A program made the translations under genes and the position numbers. From positions 43,777-107,776 of the forward strand of contig PNKZ01000023.1 of the NCBI GenBank assembly GCA_013822735.1: 64,000 nt of DNA, read 5' to 3'. The number at the start of each line of letters is the position of its first letter. The first letter of the stretch is position 1. Below the pieces are notes generated by a model. That model made no database searches. It was not told the DNA's origin and saw only the letters and a program-made list of their open reading frames with translations. The stretch is from Pirellula sp. GTDB lineage: Bacteria; Planctomycetota; Planctomycetia; Pirellulales; PNKZ01. Positions 1 to 8,822 of the stretch are shown piece by piece.

Positions 1-90
1 GTTCAACAGCCCGGCCAAGGCGAGCGAGCCGAATCCGCAGGCGGTCGATTGCAACAAGCGACGACGTGAGAAGGAGGTTGGGTTCCACAT
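1..90 (-). CDS. DUF1501 family protein, N-terminal fragment cut by window edge
   Basis: Only the first 30 codons are in the window. Read on the minus strand from the ATG at 88-90 they give a twin-arginine-like leader (SRRRLLQS followed by a small-residue hydrophobic stretch GFGSLALAGLLN). This is the usual start of planctomycete DUF1501 proteins, which are secreted sulfatase-like proteins of unknown function. The gene lies 6 bases downstream of the PSCyt1/DUF1549/DUF1553 gene, the standard partner arrangement in this phylum, so the two are almost certainly co-transcribed. An AAGGAGG ribosome site is not visible in the short gap. The assignment rests on the Tat motif plus context, as the DUF1501 domain itself lies outside the window. 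Confidence 0.7.
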   Translation of the reverse strand, partial: MWNPTSFSRRRLLQSTACGFGSLALAGLLN

Positions 91-96
91 CAGACC

Positions 97-3096
97 TTAC
101 TCCAGATAACGGAAATCGAGACAACCGAAGAGGGCTTGGAATACGCGTTCCCAAGCAACCTGCCGGCCGTCCGACGACGAGGCTTCACTATTTTGATCGA
201 TACTTTTCGAATCACGGGCCAGCGCTGCGAGCACCGCCGACTTTTCACCGTCGGTCGGCTTACGCCCCAAGGCTTCGCGGAATGCCCGCTCGACGCGGGC
301 TTCGTCGCTCGCTGCGGGCTCTTCGGCCAACAAACGAGCGCCGGCTGCGGCGGCCTGATCCATTACAAACGGACTGTTCAAAAGGTACAGCGCTTGCGGC
401 GCCACGGTGCTTACGTTGCGTTTTCCGGCGACGGTGTTCGGGTCGGCGAAGTCGAACGCTTCAAACAGTTCCAACGTTCGATTGCGGAACGCCGGCGTGT
501 AAACGCTGCGGCGCGTGTCCAAGAACTCGTAGGTGTATTCCGTGGGCGTCACCGTGCCGACTCCCTTCAGAACACTGGGGTCGTTCACGCCGGGGCCTCC
601 TGCTCGCAGGTCGAGCTTGCCGCTGACGGCCAGCATCGCATCGCGGAGCGCTTCGGCGTCGAGTCGGCGACGATTCATGCGCCACAACAACCGATTTTCC
701 GGATCGGTTGCCGCGGCCTGCTTGTTGTCGGCAGTGCTCAGGCGGTAGGTCCGTGAGAGGACGATCTGACGGATTAATTTTTTGGTCGACCAACCGTTGT
801 CCGTGAATTGCCGGGCGAGGTAGTCCAGAAGTTCAGGATGCGAAGGGGACTCCCCGGTGGTGCCGAAATTGTCGACCGTTCGCACGAGGCCCGCGCCGAA
901 CAGGTAGTACCAAACACGATTCACATAGACGCGCGAAGTGAGCGGGTTCTCTGCGTCGGCGATCCACGAAGCGAGCTCGCGTCGGCCGCTGCCGTCCGGC
1001 GGCATTTGAGGGGCCTTGCCGACCGTGGCCACTTGCAGCACGCCGCGCGGTACCGCTGCGCCGCGATTGTGGACGTTGCCGCGGATGCAAATTTTGCAGT
1101 CTTCAATGGTCTCGGCGTCGTCGACCGCCATCGTCTTCGGCACGTCCGGCGCCGTCGCCGTGAGCGACTTCATCTCTCGTTCGAGTTTGACGACGGCCGC
1201 CGCCGCCTTCGCGGCTTCGTCGGAAACTGTATTGTCGACAGCCTGACCGGCTTTCGGTGCGTCGGCGTCGGCGACATCGGTCTTCACCGGCGCCGCGACT
1301 TCGTCCACAGGGACAAACTGCACGCAATCGACGGTCACGAAGCCTGCGGTACCCTCGTTGGAGATCATTACGAACCATTGGTTCGAAGGATCGAATCGGT
1401 ACTTGCCTAGCGAGAGGAAGCGGCCGTCGATCGGCGGCTCCTCGCGCATGTTGACCTTTACGTCAATCTCGCCGTCCGCCGTCAGCAACGACACCGGCAC
1501 CGACTCGGCACGATTTCCCAGCGAGACATAGCTCAAGCGGACGTCGTACAGGCCTGCCTTCTTGAATTCCGGTTGAAACGTCAGCGTCTTCTCACCTTTG
1601 CCGAGGTCGTCGTCGGTGAGGTAGCCTTCGCCGACGTATTGCTTGACGTGACGCGACGTACTCCAATCGCCAACGCGTTTGGCTTGCGTGTCGTCGATGA
1701 CGATACCGGGCAGTTCCGAGGCGGCGATCGGACCGGACTTTAGGATTCCAGCCGGAGTCAGCTTTTTGGCGAGTTTCTTCGCGGCGGTCAGTTTGCCTTG
1801 GAGTTCGGCGACGGCGGCCTCGTGTTTTGCGACGGCCGCTTCCGTTTCCGGCGACATCGGCAGCGGACGCTCGGTCCATTTCGAAACATTCTCGTGGATC
1901 AGCATGTGCGTGCTGCGGAAAATGCCCGCCAGCGCATAGTAGTCGGCCGTCGGAATCGGGTCGAACTTGTGATCGTGGCATCGAGCACAGCTGATGGTCA
2001 TGCCGAGCAGGCCCTTACCGACGGCGTCGATTTGCTCGTCGGCGACGTCCATTTCTAGAACGCGCTTGTCCTGCTCTTCGTAATTGTTGGCGCCTAGCAG
2101 CAGATACGACGTCGCGACTAGATGCTCCCGTTCGACTTCCGGAGTTTCATGGGTGAGTAAGTCGCCTGCAAGTTGTTCGGCGATTAATTGCTTGAACGGT
2201 TTGTCGGCGTTGAACGAATCGATAACGTAGTCGCGATAGCGCCAGGCTTCTTTAAACACCATTGAACGGCCGCCGCCGCTGGATTCGGCGAAGCGGGCAA
2301 CGTCGAGCCAATGGCGACCCCAGCGTTCGCCGAATTGCGGTGATGCAAGAAGTCGATCGACGACCGCGGCATAGGCATTTGGCGATTTGTCGGCCAAGAA
2401 GGCGTCTATTTCGGCCGGGCTCGGAGGTAGACCGATTAAGTCAAACGTCACGCGACGCAGCCATGTGCTGCGATCGGCATCGGCGACCGGCTTCAGCTTC
2501 TTCGCTTCCAATTTCGCGAGAATGAAGCGGTCGATGTCGGAGCTTGCCCATCGCTTGTCGGCAACCTTCGGCGGTTCGGGACGACCAATCGGCGTGAACG
2601 ACCAGAACTTGCGGCCTGCTTCGAGGTCGATCCCTTTTTTGGCGATCGCCGTCGTGGCCGTGCGCGGATCGGGTGCTCCGATCTTCACCCAATGCTCAAA
2701 GTCTTTGATAACCTGAGCCGAGAGTTTGCCCGAAGGGGGCATTTCGAAGCCTTCAAACTTCAAGGCTTGAATCAACAGGCTTTCATCCGGCTTGCCCGGT
2801 TCGATGCTGGGGCCGGAATCGCCGCCGATGAGCACGCCTTGCTTGGTATCGAGCAGGAGTCCGCCCCGCAGGGCCTTGGCATCGGCCGAATGGCACGAGT
2901 AGCACTTCTCGGCGAGCACCGGACGAATCTTGGCTTCGAAGAACTCGATGCCGTGCGCGTCGGACTTAGCGTCGGCTGCCGGCGAAGTCGCGTAGCTCGG
3001 GCTAACGCATAGCCCGATGACGCAATAGGCCAGCACACCCGCGCAAGTGTGCGGAATCGACCGTTGGAAGGAACACAAAGCACGGAGCTTGAGCAT
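97..3096 (-). CDS. Planctomycete cytochrome c / DUF1549 / DUF1553 secreted protein
   Basis: About 999 residues from the ATG at 3094-3096, chosen because it is directly followed by a secretion leader (hydrophobic LAYCVIGLC before SPSYATS); an in-frame upstream start would put a non-leader stretch in front. A PSCyt1 c-type heme site CYSCH lies near residue 65. The DUF1549 region follows (about 150-370) and ends in a second CARCH motif followed by DHKFDPI. A beta-rich carbohydrate-binding-like insert is near 470-590, then DUF1553 (about 680-960). The family is expanded in Planctomycetes and is presumed to act in periplasmic breakdown of complex polysaccharides; the reaction is not known. It sits 6 bases upstream of the DUF1501 gene, the typical two-gene operon. 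Confidence 0.93.
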   Translation of the reverse strand: MLKLRALCSFQRSIPHTCAGVLAYCVIGLCVSPSYATSPAADAKSDAHGIEFFEAKIRPVLAEKCYSCHSADAKALRGGLLLDTKQGVLIGGDSGPSIEPGKPDESLLIQALKFEGFEMPPSGKLSAQVIKDFEHWVKIGAPDPRTATTAIAKKGIDLEAGRKFWSFTPIGRPEPPKVADKRWASSDIDRFILAKLEAKKLKPVADADRSTWLRRVTFDLIGLPPSPAEIDAFLADKSPNAYAAVVDRLLASPQFGERWGRHWLDVARFAESSGGGRSMVFKEAWRYRDYVIDSFNADKPFKQLIAEQLAGDLLTHETPEVEREHLVATSYLLLGANNYEEQDKRVLEMDVADEQIDAVGKGLLGMTISCARCHDHKFDPIPTADYYALAGIFRSTHMLIHENVSKWTERPLPMSPETEAAVAKHEAAVAELQGKLTAAKKLAKKLTPAGILKSGPIAASELPGIVIDDTQAKRVGDWSTSRHVKQYVGEGYLTDDDLGKGEKTLTFQPEFKKAGLYDVRLSYVSLGNRAESVPVSLLTADGEIDVKVNMREEPPIDGRFLSLGKYRFDPSNQWFVMISNEGTAGFVTVDCVQFVPVDEVAAPVKTDVADADAPKAGQAVDNTVSDEAAKAAAAVVKLEREMKSLTATAPDVPKTMAVDDAETIEDCKICIRGNVHNRGAAVPRGVLQVATVGKAPQMPPDGSGRRELASWIADAENPLTSRVYVNRVWYYLFGAGLVRTVDNFGTTGESPSHPELLDYLARQFTDNGWSTKKLIRQIVLSRTYRLSTADNKQAAATDPENRLLWRMNRRRLDAEALRDAMLAVSGKLDLRAGGPGVNDPSVLKGVGTVTPTEYTYEFLDTRRSVYTPAFRNRTLELFEAFDFADPNTVAGKRNVSTVAPQALYLLNSPFVMDQAAAAGARLLAEEPAASDEARVERAFREALGRKPTDGEKSAVLAALARDSKSIDQNSEASSSDGRQVAWERVFQALFGCLDFRYLE

Positions 3097-3275
3097 CAGG
3101 CGCCGTCCGATAATAGGTGGGCTCGAATTGGTTGCCGGGAGGCAACCGGAGGCAGGGCTTTTATCATAGCCGATTGCCGCGATCGCCGAAAAGCGAATTT
3201 GGCGGAAAATCAATCGAGGAAACAGGTTCCCTCACAGATTCGCCAATTTGTCGCAGCCTCTGCGGCCGTGGGAAC

Positions 3276-3542
3276 TTAGACCCCCAGCGTCCGATACCGA
3301 AGAATCACGGCCACGATTGCGAAATCGACGACCGCGGTACCTAACAGACCGATGATCGCCTGCGGTTCTCGGTATTTCTCGACGTAGAGATAAAGGCACA
3401 GGTTGGCGATGCCGAATAGCGTCCAAGTCAGCGCACTGGCCCCGTCGCTGCGCCCCGCCTGCCACAGGGTCCAAAGTTGCGTGATGGTCGCCGCCGGAAA
3501 AATAATCGAAGGAATGTAGCCAAGCGTCCGCGTCCACTGCAT
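3276..3542 (-). CDS. Small PQ-loop / SemiSWEET-like membrane protein
   Basis: 88 residues that are almost entirely three membrane segments: about 8-30 (YIPSIIFPAATITQLWTLW), 38-55 and 62-82. Size and three-helix topology match the SemiSWEET/MtN3 half-transporters, and the first helix has a Pro and a Gln in roughly PQ-loop position. The family exports or exchanges small sugars as dimers; the substrate here cannot be read. It stands alone, tail-adjacent to the FAD oxidoreductase start side with a 44-base gap, and shares its strand. The assignment is by topology and length more than by a sharp motif. Confidence 0.65.
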   Translation of the reverse strand: MQWTRTLGYIPSIIFPAATITQLWTLWQAGRSDGASALTWTLFGIANLCLYLYVEKYREPQAIIGLLGTAVVDFAIVAVILRYRTLGV

Positions 3543-3586
3543 GGTCGCCTCTTTCCGCCTTGAGGATGTCTATTGAGACGCCGGCC

Positions 3587-4858
3587 TTAGCCGATGAACG
3601 GACCCGCGTGCCGACTGTCGAGCTCTTTGCGGACGTCGGTCCCGGAGAGTTCGTGAGTCGTGAGCTTCCGTGCCACGGCCACGGCCGCGGCCGTACCGGC
3701 GGCTTCCCCCATCGCCATGGCCGTCACCGTTACACGAGTACTGCTCGCCGCTTCTTTCGAAGCCGAGTGGCATCGACCCGCCACGAGGAGATTCGTGACC
3801 TTCTGCGGCTGCAGCGAACGATATGGAATGTCATACGGGCCGGGCTGAAAGCCATGGCCGACGTTGGCCGAACCGACCGTCACCGATTGCGGGTGCACGT
3901 CGAGGTACCAGCAACCGGTAGCAATGGCATCGTCGAACTTGCGGTTGGAGCGAATGTCGTCTTCCGTCAGCACGTATTCGCCGACGAGTCGCCTCGTTTC
4001 GCGGATGCCGATGTAGGGCCCGGTCGAAATGAGATACGACTCCTCAAAACCGGGCACGTTCTTTTTCCACCGGCTGAACATGGTCCAGACGTCGGCACGG
4101 CCCTGCATTTCGGCACGGGTGAGATCGTCGGCGTCGGTCGCATCGGCGACGACGCGGATTGCGTGTACATACGCCTCGTTCGGGGCGAAAATGTAGCTCA
4201 AACCAGGGCCGTAGTAGAGTTGCAACTCTCCGGCGGCGTGGGCCTCGGCCAACTGCTTCGCACAATTCGGCTTCATTTCCAAGTTGCGTTGCACGTTACC
4301 GATGCGGAAGTGCATGGTAAGCGGCATCAGCGGATTGTTCTTCTCCGTCGGTGCTCCAGACCAAGCGGCGACGTCGCCGTCGCCCGTGCAATCGACTACT
4401 TCGCGAGGGCGAATGCGCATCAGGCCGCTCTTATTGGCCACGGCTACTTCCGAGATGCGGTCGCCCGAGGTCGTGACCTCGCACACGGTGCTGTGAAATA
4501 GAACTCGCAGCAGGTCTTTTTGGGCCGTGAGCTTGCGATCGGTCAGGAGTTTGAACTGTTCCGTATTGCGAATCACCGGATTGTGGGGACGGACTTCGGT
4601 GTCGCCCTGCCGGCAAACGCCCATCTCGGAGAGCAGTTCCAACGGGATGCCGCGCACGAGGATGCGGTAGTCGCGCGGGATGGCGATGCCGTCGAAGAAC
4701 GGGAGCCCGACGGTGGTAATAATCCCGCCGGCGAACCCGGCGCGTTCGACGAGGATCGTGCGAGCACCGGCCCGCGACGCCGCCAAGGCAGCTGCAACGC
4801 CGGCGCAACCCCCGCCGCAAACCAGCACGTCGGTCTCGATCGTATCGCGTGTCGCCAT
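3587..4858 (-). CDS. FAD-dependent oxidoreductase (FAD_oxidored family)
   Basis: 423 residues. The N terminus is a Rossmann dinucleotide site (VLVCGGGCAGVAAALAASRAG, residues about 10-30) followed by the acidic end of beta-2 (LVERAGFAGG), and the C terminus has a second nucleotide-contacting stretch (NLLVAGRCHSAS, then ARVT-like small residues). This architecture is typical of the PF12831 FAD-dependent oxidoreductases common in planctomycete catabolic regions. The family is related to fumarate reductase/succinate dehydrogenase flavoproteins, but substrates are generally unknown. There is no export leader, so it is probably cytoplasmic. It starts from an ATG at 4856-4858 and is not obviously in an operon. 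Confidence 0.88.
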   Translation of the reverse strand: MATRDTIETDVLVCGGGCAGVAAALAASRAGARTILVERAGFAGGIITTVGLPFFDGIAIPRDYRILVRGIPLELLSEMGVCRQGDTEVRPHNPVIRNTEQFKLLTDRKLTAQKDLLRVLFHSTVCEVTTSGDRISEVAVANKSGLMRIRPREVVDCTGDGDVAAWSGAPTEKNNPLMPLTMHFRIGNVQRNLEMKPNCAKQLAEAHAAGELQLYYGPGLSYIFAPNEAYVHAIRVVADATDADDLTRAEMQGRADVWTMFSRWKKNVPGFEESYLISTGPYIGIRETRRLVGEYVLTEDDIRSNRKFDDAIATGCWYLDVHPQSVTVGSANVGHGFQPGPYDIPYRSLQPQKVTNLLVAGRCHSASKEAASSTRVTVTAMAMGEAAGTAAAVAVARKLTTHELSGTDVRKELDSRHAGPFIG

Positions 4859-4939
4859 CGTTCATTGCTCCGCAGTATCAAGGGATTGCCGCGCCGGATC
4901 GATTTAAACGTTTCGTGGACGTGCTACGAGTAAGCGCGG

Positions 4940-5659
4940 CTATGTTTTCGACGCCGCCTTTTTTTCGGAACGCAATTGCAATACTTCGACAAACAGCGAG
5001 AACGCCATGGCGAAGTAAACGTACCCCTTGGGAATTTTATAATGAAACCCCTCGGCCACGAGCAGGCCGCCGATCATCAATAAGAACGAAAGTGCGAGAA
5101 TCTTAACGGCCGGGTTGGCTTCAATGAACCGCACGATGGCGCCGGAAAAGGCCAGCATGACCACGACGGCAATCAGCACGGCCGTGACCATGACGGCAAT
5201 CGAATCCGACATGCCGACCGCCGTAATCACGGAATCGAGCGAGAAGACGATGTCGACGGCGACGATCTGCAGAAGAACGGCCTGCAAGGAAACGACGCTT
5301 GCCTTGGACGTGCTGCCGGGGTTCTCTTGCTTCACGCGGTGGTGTATTTCGTAAGTTGCCTTGCCCAGCAAAAACAAGCCGCCGCCGATCATGACGAGGT
5401 CTTTACCCGAAATACCGTGCTTCCACACCGAGAAAAGAGGTTGCGTAAGGTGCACGACCCAGCTGATGCCGAGCAATAAAACAATCCGGGAGACTACCGA
5501 CAAAAGTATGCCGAGCCGACGCGCCCGGTCGCGATGCTCCGGCGGCAGCTTTCCGGCCAATATCGCGATGAAGACAATGTTGTCGATGCCGAGCACGACT
5601 TCGAGGCTGGCCAGCGTCGCCAGGGCGATGCCGTTCTCGACCGTGAGTAGTTCCGTCAA
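4940..5659 (-). CDS. TerC family integral membrane protein
   Basis: 239 residues with 7-8 predicted membrane helices. It carries the acidic membrane motifs typical of TerC: LEVVLGIDNIVFIAIL near residue 18 and VDIVFSLDSVITAVGM near residue 133. TerC proteins act in tellurite resistance and, in better-studied members, in manganese export or metal loading of secreted enzymes. The start is a TTG at 5657-5659, preceded by an AAGGA-like site; no in-frame ATG lies closer to the family start (TELLTVENG). It is downstream of the metallophosphoesterase gene with a 19-base gap on the same strand, so the two may be co-transcribed. Confidence 0.93.
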   Translation of the reverse strand: MTELLTVENGIALATLASLEVVLGIDNIVFIAILAGKLPPEHRDRARRLGILLSVVSRIVLLLGISWVVHLTQPLFSVWKHGISGKDLVMIGGGLFLLGKATYEIHHRVKQENPGSTSKASVVSLQAVLLQIVAVDIVFSLDSVITAVGMSDSIAVMVTAVLIAVVVMLAFSGAIVRFIEANPAVKILALSFLLMIGGLLVAEGFHYKIPKGYVYFAMAFSLFVEVLQLRSEKKAASKT

Positions 5660-5678
5660 TTGAGAGATCCTTTAGCCG

Positions 5679-6623
5679 TTAGGTCTTCACGGCCTTCCAG
5701 CCGTATGCTTCGTAGCCGTATTCGAATTCATCGCCCGTTACGTCGATCACGCCATAGCCTTCAGGATGCTCGCCGATCGTCGGGCCTTTCCACCATTGGC
5801 CGCTCACGGCGCCCGACTGGATATACGAAATCCGGCCGTAGTCGATCCGCTCGCGCACATGCACGTGCCCTTGCAGCACGAGCCGGAGGTTCTTCTTGAG
5901 CAGACCCTTCCGCAACGTGTGGGCATTGGCGACCATCGTCTTCTCGCCCGGGAGCTTATTGGGGCCTTGGGCCATCGTGATGTAGGCCGTGTAGAACGGA
6001 ATGTGCGTTACAAACACGATCGGCGTCGTGGGCGCAACCTGATCTACGTCAGCCTGTAGCCACGCAATTTGCTCGTCGTCCAAAAGCCCCATGTAATCGG
6101 GCTTTCCCGGCTGTTGGCCGATCGAGTCGAGCAGTACGAAGTGCCAGCCTTGGAAGTCGAACGACGTGTAAACCTTGCCCCGGCCGGCACGTTCGGCAAA
6201 GAGCTTCTTGCCGTAGTCCATGTCGTCGGGCGTGACGAGCGCCTTGCTCGACCAGCCGACGATGTCGTGATTGCCGATCGTGTTGTAGACCGGCATCTCG
6301 AAGTCGCGGCAGCACTCTTCGTACATCTTCCAAAGCTTGAGCGTACGCGCCTTGTCGACCTCGAGCGCATCCATCAGCAAGTCGCCGCCGGTGATTACAA
6401 AGTCGGGGCGCGGCCGAAGTTCGTTCACGTGGGCAATGCATTGTCGGAAGCCGCGCTCGGCGTCGAGTTCCGGTTGCAGGTGAATGTCGGTGAGATGCGC
6501 GAAGCGAAATTTACGCGGCGTCGCTTCCTCGGCGGCAAGCAAACCGCTCGGTGCCGCAGCAATACTCGCCGTGGCGGCGGCGCCGAGTTTCAAAAAGTTG
6601 CGACGTGCTATCGGGTCGTTCAT
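5679..6623 (-). CDS. Tat-exported metallophosphoesterase
   Basis: 314 residues. A twin-arginine leader (ARRNFLKLGAAATASIAAAP, residues 6-25) predicts export folded. The calcineurin-like metallophosphoesterase motifs appear in order: DIH near 46, GGD near 79, GNHD near 117, then THIP near 206 and GHVH near 252, giving the full set of metal-binding residues. The family hydrolyses phosphomonoesters or diesters with a two-metal centre; the substrate is unknown. It shares strand and near-contiguity with the terC-like gene downstream (19 bases). The divergent SDR gene begins 87 bases from its start, so that gap must hold both promoters. Confidence 0.92.
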   Translation of the reverse strand: MNDPIARRNFLKLGAAATASIAAAPSGLLAAEEATPRKFRFAHLTDIHLQPELDAERGFRQCIAHVNELRPRPDFVITGGDLLMDALEVDKARTLKLWKMYEECCRDFEMPVYNTIGNHDIVGWSSKALVTPDDMDYGKKLFAERAGRGKVYTSFDFQGWHFVLLDSIGQQPGKPDYMGLLDDEQIAWLQADVDQVAPTTPIVFVTHIPFYTAYITMAQGPNKLPGEKTMVANAHTLRKGLLKKNLRLVLQGHVHVRERIDYGRISYIQSGAVSGQWWKGPTIGEHPEGYGVIDVTGDEFEYGYEAYGWKAVKT

Positions 6624-6709
6624 GGAAACTCGCTCGGAAGAAAGCTATAACGGCGGCGCACGCGAAGAAACGATTATCAGCGGAGGCTTGCCGAAGGCAA
6701 GGAGTTTGC

Positions 6710-7393
6710 ATGGGTTTGCGCATTCTCGTCACCGGCGCCACGCGCGGGCTCGGCCGTGCGATGGCCGAAGGCTTCGCAGAGCTCGCGCATACGGTCGTCG
6801 GCTGCGGTCGCGATGCCGGGGGAGTTGCAGAGCTGGCAAAACAATTCGGTGCGCCGCATCGATTCGACGTCGTCGATGTCGCCGATGATGAGCAAGTTGC
6901 GCGCTGGGCGGACGGGGTCGGTGCAAGCTCGGAGCCGTTCGACATCCTCATCAACAACGCGGCGGTGATGAACGACACCAAGCCGCTCTGGGAGATTTCG
7001 GCCGCGGAAATGCAGAAGCTCGTCGACGTGAACATCGTCGGCACGGCGAACGTGATACGACACTTTCTCCCCGCGATGGTTGCGCGCCGTCACGGGGTCG
7101 TCGTCAACTTCAGCTCCGGTTGGGGACGTTCAACGTCGCCTGAAGTCGCTCCCTATTGCGCGACGAAATATGCAATTGAAGGGCTCACGCTGGCCCTGGC
7201 CCAAGAGCTGCCGAAAGGCATGGCCGCCGTTCCGCTGAATCCCGGCATCATCGACACCGACATGCTGCGCAGCTGCTGGGCCGATGAGGCCGGCCATTAC
7301 CCCGGCCCGGCACGTTGGGCGGAGAAGGCCGTGCCGTTCATCTTGAGCTTCGGCGCGAAGCACAACGGCCAATCACTTACCGTGCCGATATGA
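6710..7393 (+). CDS. Short-chain dehydrogenase/reductase
   Basis: 227 residues from the ATG at 6710, chosen because an AAGGAG site lies 6-11 bases upstream and the Rossmann glycine motif TGATRGLG begins at residue 7. An in-frame extension upstream overlaps the antisense metallophosphoesterase gene and is not needed. NNAAVM (NNAG position) is near residue 83, the catalytic Ser region (NFSSGWG) near 136 and the YxxxK pair (YCATK) near 150, so the catalytic set is complete. A classical SDR using NAD(P)H; the substrate cannot be read. Two more same-strand genes follow at short distance. Confidence 0.9.
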   Translation: MGLRILVTGATRGLGRAMAEGFAELAHTVVGCGRDAGGVAELAKQFGAPHRFDVVDVADDEQVARWADGVGASSEPFDILINNAAVMNDTKPLWEISAAEMQKLVDVNIVGTANVIRHFLPAMVARRHGVVVNFSSGWGRSTSPEVAPYCATKYAIEGLTLALAQELPKGMAAVPLNPGIIDTDMLRSCWADEAGHYPGPARWAEKAVPFILSFGAKHNGQSLTVPI

Positions 7394-7453
7394 CGGGCAG
7401 GCGCTAGGCGTCGGGCGTTAGACGCTAGCGAGGACGACGTTCTGGAAACGAAC

Positions 7454-7894
7454 ATGGCGACTTCGAACGACAACTTTCATCTCGAGCGTTTCGTCGCGGC
7501 TCAAAACCCCGTGTATGACGAAGTCGTCGCCGAGCTTCGTTCCGGACGAAAGACGTCGCATTGGATGTGGTTCGTCTTTCCACAAGTCGCCGGGCTCGGG
7601 CATAGCTCGATGGCGCAGCGCTATGCGATCTCGTCGTTCGATGAGGCTCAGGCGTACTTCAGGCATCCGATTCTCAACGCCCGGCTGCTCGAATGCGTTG
7701 CGCTGGTCCACGCCGTCGAGCGGCGCTCGGCCGTGCAGATATTCGGATCCATCGATGCACAGAAACTTCGCTCCTGTCTCACGCTATTCGAACTTGCATC
7801 CGACGGCCACCCAGCCTTTGCTGCAGCGTTGGATAAGTATTATGAAGGCCATCGCGACGATGCGACGCTACGTCTCCTAAGCGAGCACCCCTGA
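7454..7894 (+). CDS. DUF1810 family protein
   Basis: 146 residues covering the whole DUF1810 fold. Recognisable family blocks are FHLERFVAAQNPVYDEVVAEL near the N terminus, SHWMWFVFPQVAGLGHSSMAQRYAI near residue 35, and the VQIFGSIDAQKLRSCLTLF block near 96. The biochemical role is unknown; the family has been related by fold to NADAR/macrodomain-type ADP-ribose enzymes, but nothing here proves that activity. It lies between the SDR (61 bases upstream) and the TIM-barrel gene (26 bases downstream) on the same strand, so it may be part of a three-gene transcript. Confidence 0.88.
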   Translation: MATSNDNFHLERFVAAQNPVYDEVVAELRSGRKTSHWMWFVFPQVAGLGHSSMAQRYAISSFDEAQAYFRHPILNARLLECVALVHAVERRSAVQIFGSIDAQKLRSCLTLFELASDGHPAFAAALDKYYEGHRDDATLRLLSEHP

Positions 7895-7919
7895 ACAACG
7901 GGAAGTAAGAATCCAAATC

Positions 7920-8741
7920 ATGAAACTCGGCCTCATCAATTCCGCGTGGGTGCAAACCGGTAAGCCGACCGTGTACGGTTTGCAGAAGACGAAAGAGATC
8001 GGCTTCGACACGGTCGACTTGTTCGTCGACCCGCTCGATCTAGAACCGGACGAGCGGCGGTTGATCCTGGGCGAATGCAAGCGACTGGAATTGCCGATCG
8101 TGTCGCTCTGTTGCGTCGCCGTCGGGCTGATTGATTTGAACCCGAGCGTGCGGCGGTTTCATCTCGACCGCGTGAAGAAATATCTCGACCTGGCGGCCGA
8201 GTATCAGGCCAAGAACGTACTCTTGGTGATCGGCGAATACATCTGGAATCGCGAGGTGATTCCGCCGGCCGAGCAATGGCAGTGGGCCGTGGAAGCTTGC
8301 CGCGAGCTCGGTGCGTATGCGGCGAAGCACGGCGTGGAGATCGTCATCGAACTGGAGCCGTTCCCGCTCTCGCTCGTCAACGACATCGACACGATGGTCC
8401 GCTTCCTCGACGACGTGAACTCGCCCGCCGTACGGGCGAATATCGACATCTCGCACTTGGTGCTTTCGAAGGTCCGGCCGGAAGAACTCCGCCGACTGCG
8501 CGGCCGGGCCGGCCATGTGCATATCTCCGATTGCGACGGCGTAAAGCACGGCGACCTGCCGCCGGGACGCGGCGTGGTGCCGTTTGCGCCGTATCTGGCC
8601 GAGATCAAAGCGCTGGAGATCGACGGCGTGGTTTCCATCGAGCTGGAATACTCGCCGGAGCCGGAGCGGATCACGGAGTGGGTCGAGGAAGCGTATCGGG
8701 CAACGGCGGATTTGATGCGCGCGGCGGGGTTGCGGCCTTAG
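7920..8741 (+). CDS. Sugar phosphate isomerase/epimerase (xylose isomerase-like TIM barrel)
   Basis: 273 residues of AP-endonuclease-2/xylose-isomerase-like TIM barrel (PF01261). Metal-site acids are in family position: the IVIELEPFP strand near residue 141, NIDISHL near 177, VHISDCDG near 199 and SIELEYSP near 238. It starts at the ATG of 7920 just after an AAGTAAGAATCC leader. Enzymes of this fold isomerise or epimerise sugars, inositols or hydroxypyruvate; they are numerous in Planctomycetes and the substrate is not predictable from sequence alone. The stop overlaps the first base of a long inverted repeat that probably ends transcription. Confidence 0.9.
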   Translation: MKLGLINSAWVQTGKPTVYGLQKTKEIGFDTVDLFVDPLDLEPDERRLILGECKRLELPIVSLCCVAVGLIDLNPSVRRFHLDRVKKYLDLAAEYQAKNVLLVIGEYIWNREVIPPAEQWQWAVEACRELGAYAAKHGVEIVIELEPFPLSLVNDIDTMVRFLDDVNSPAVRANIDISHLVLSKVRPEELRRLRGRAGHVHISDCDGVKHGDLPPGRGVVPFAPYLAEIKALEIDGVVSIELEYSPEPERITEWVEEAYRATADLMRAAGLRP

Positions 8742-8809
8742 CGAGCGGCGGGGTTTATCCCCGCCGTCCGAAAATTGCAGCAGACGCCGGGATAAACCCC
8801 GCCACTCGC
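8741..8809. terminator. Long inverted repeat between convergent genes, probable bidirectional terminator
   Basis: Arms 8741-8763 and 8787-8809 pair over 23 positions with two mismatches (core GGCGGGGTTTATCCC). The 23-base spacer contains AAAATT. It sits exactly between two convergent genes, touching the stop codon at the left and ending 14 bases before the stop of the methyltransferase at the right, so it can fold as a terminator on either strand. There is no classical T-tract. The same shape could also be a member of a dispersed palindromic repeat family. Confidence 0.6.
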
Positions 8810-8822
8810 AATGCTTTCGTCA

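Noticed and set aside
3560..4501. Long open frame on the plus strand (313 codons) opposite the FAD oxidoreductase
   Set aside because: Its translation is Arg/His/Val-rich with no domain, and it mirrors a clear flavoprotein gene; such mirrors are an effect of GC-rich third positions.
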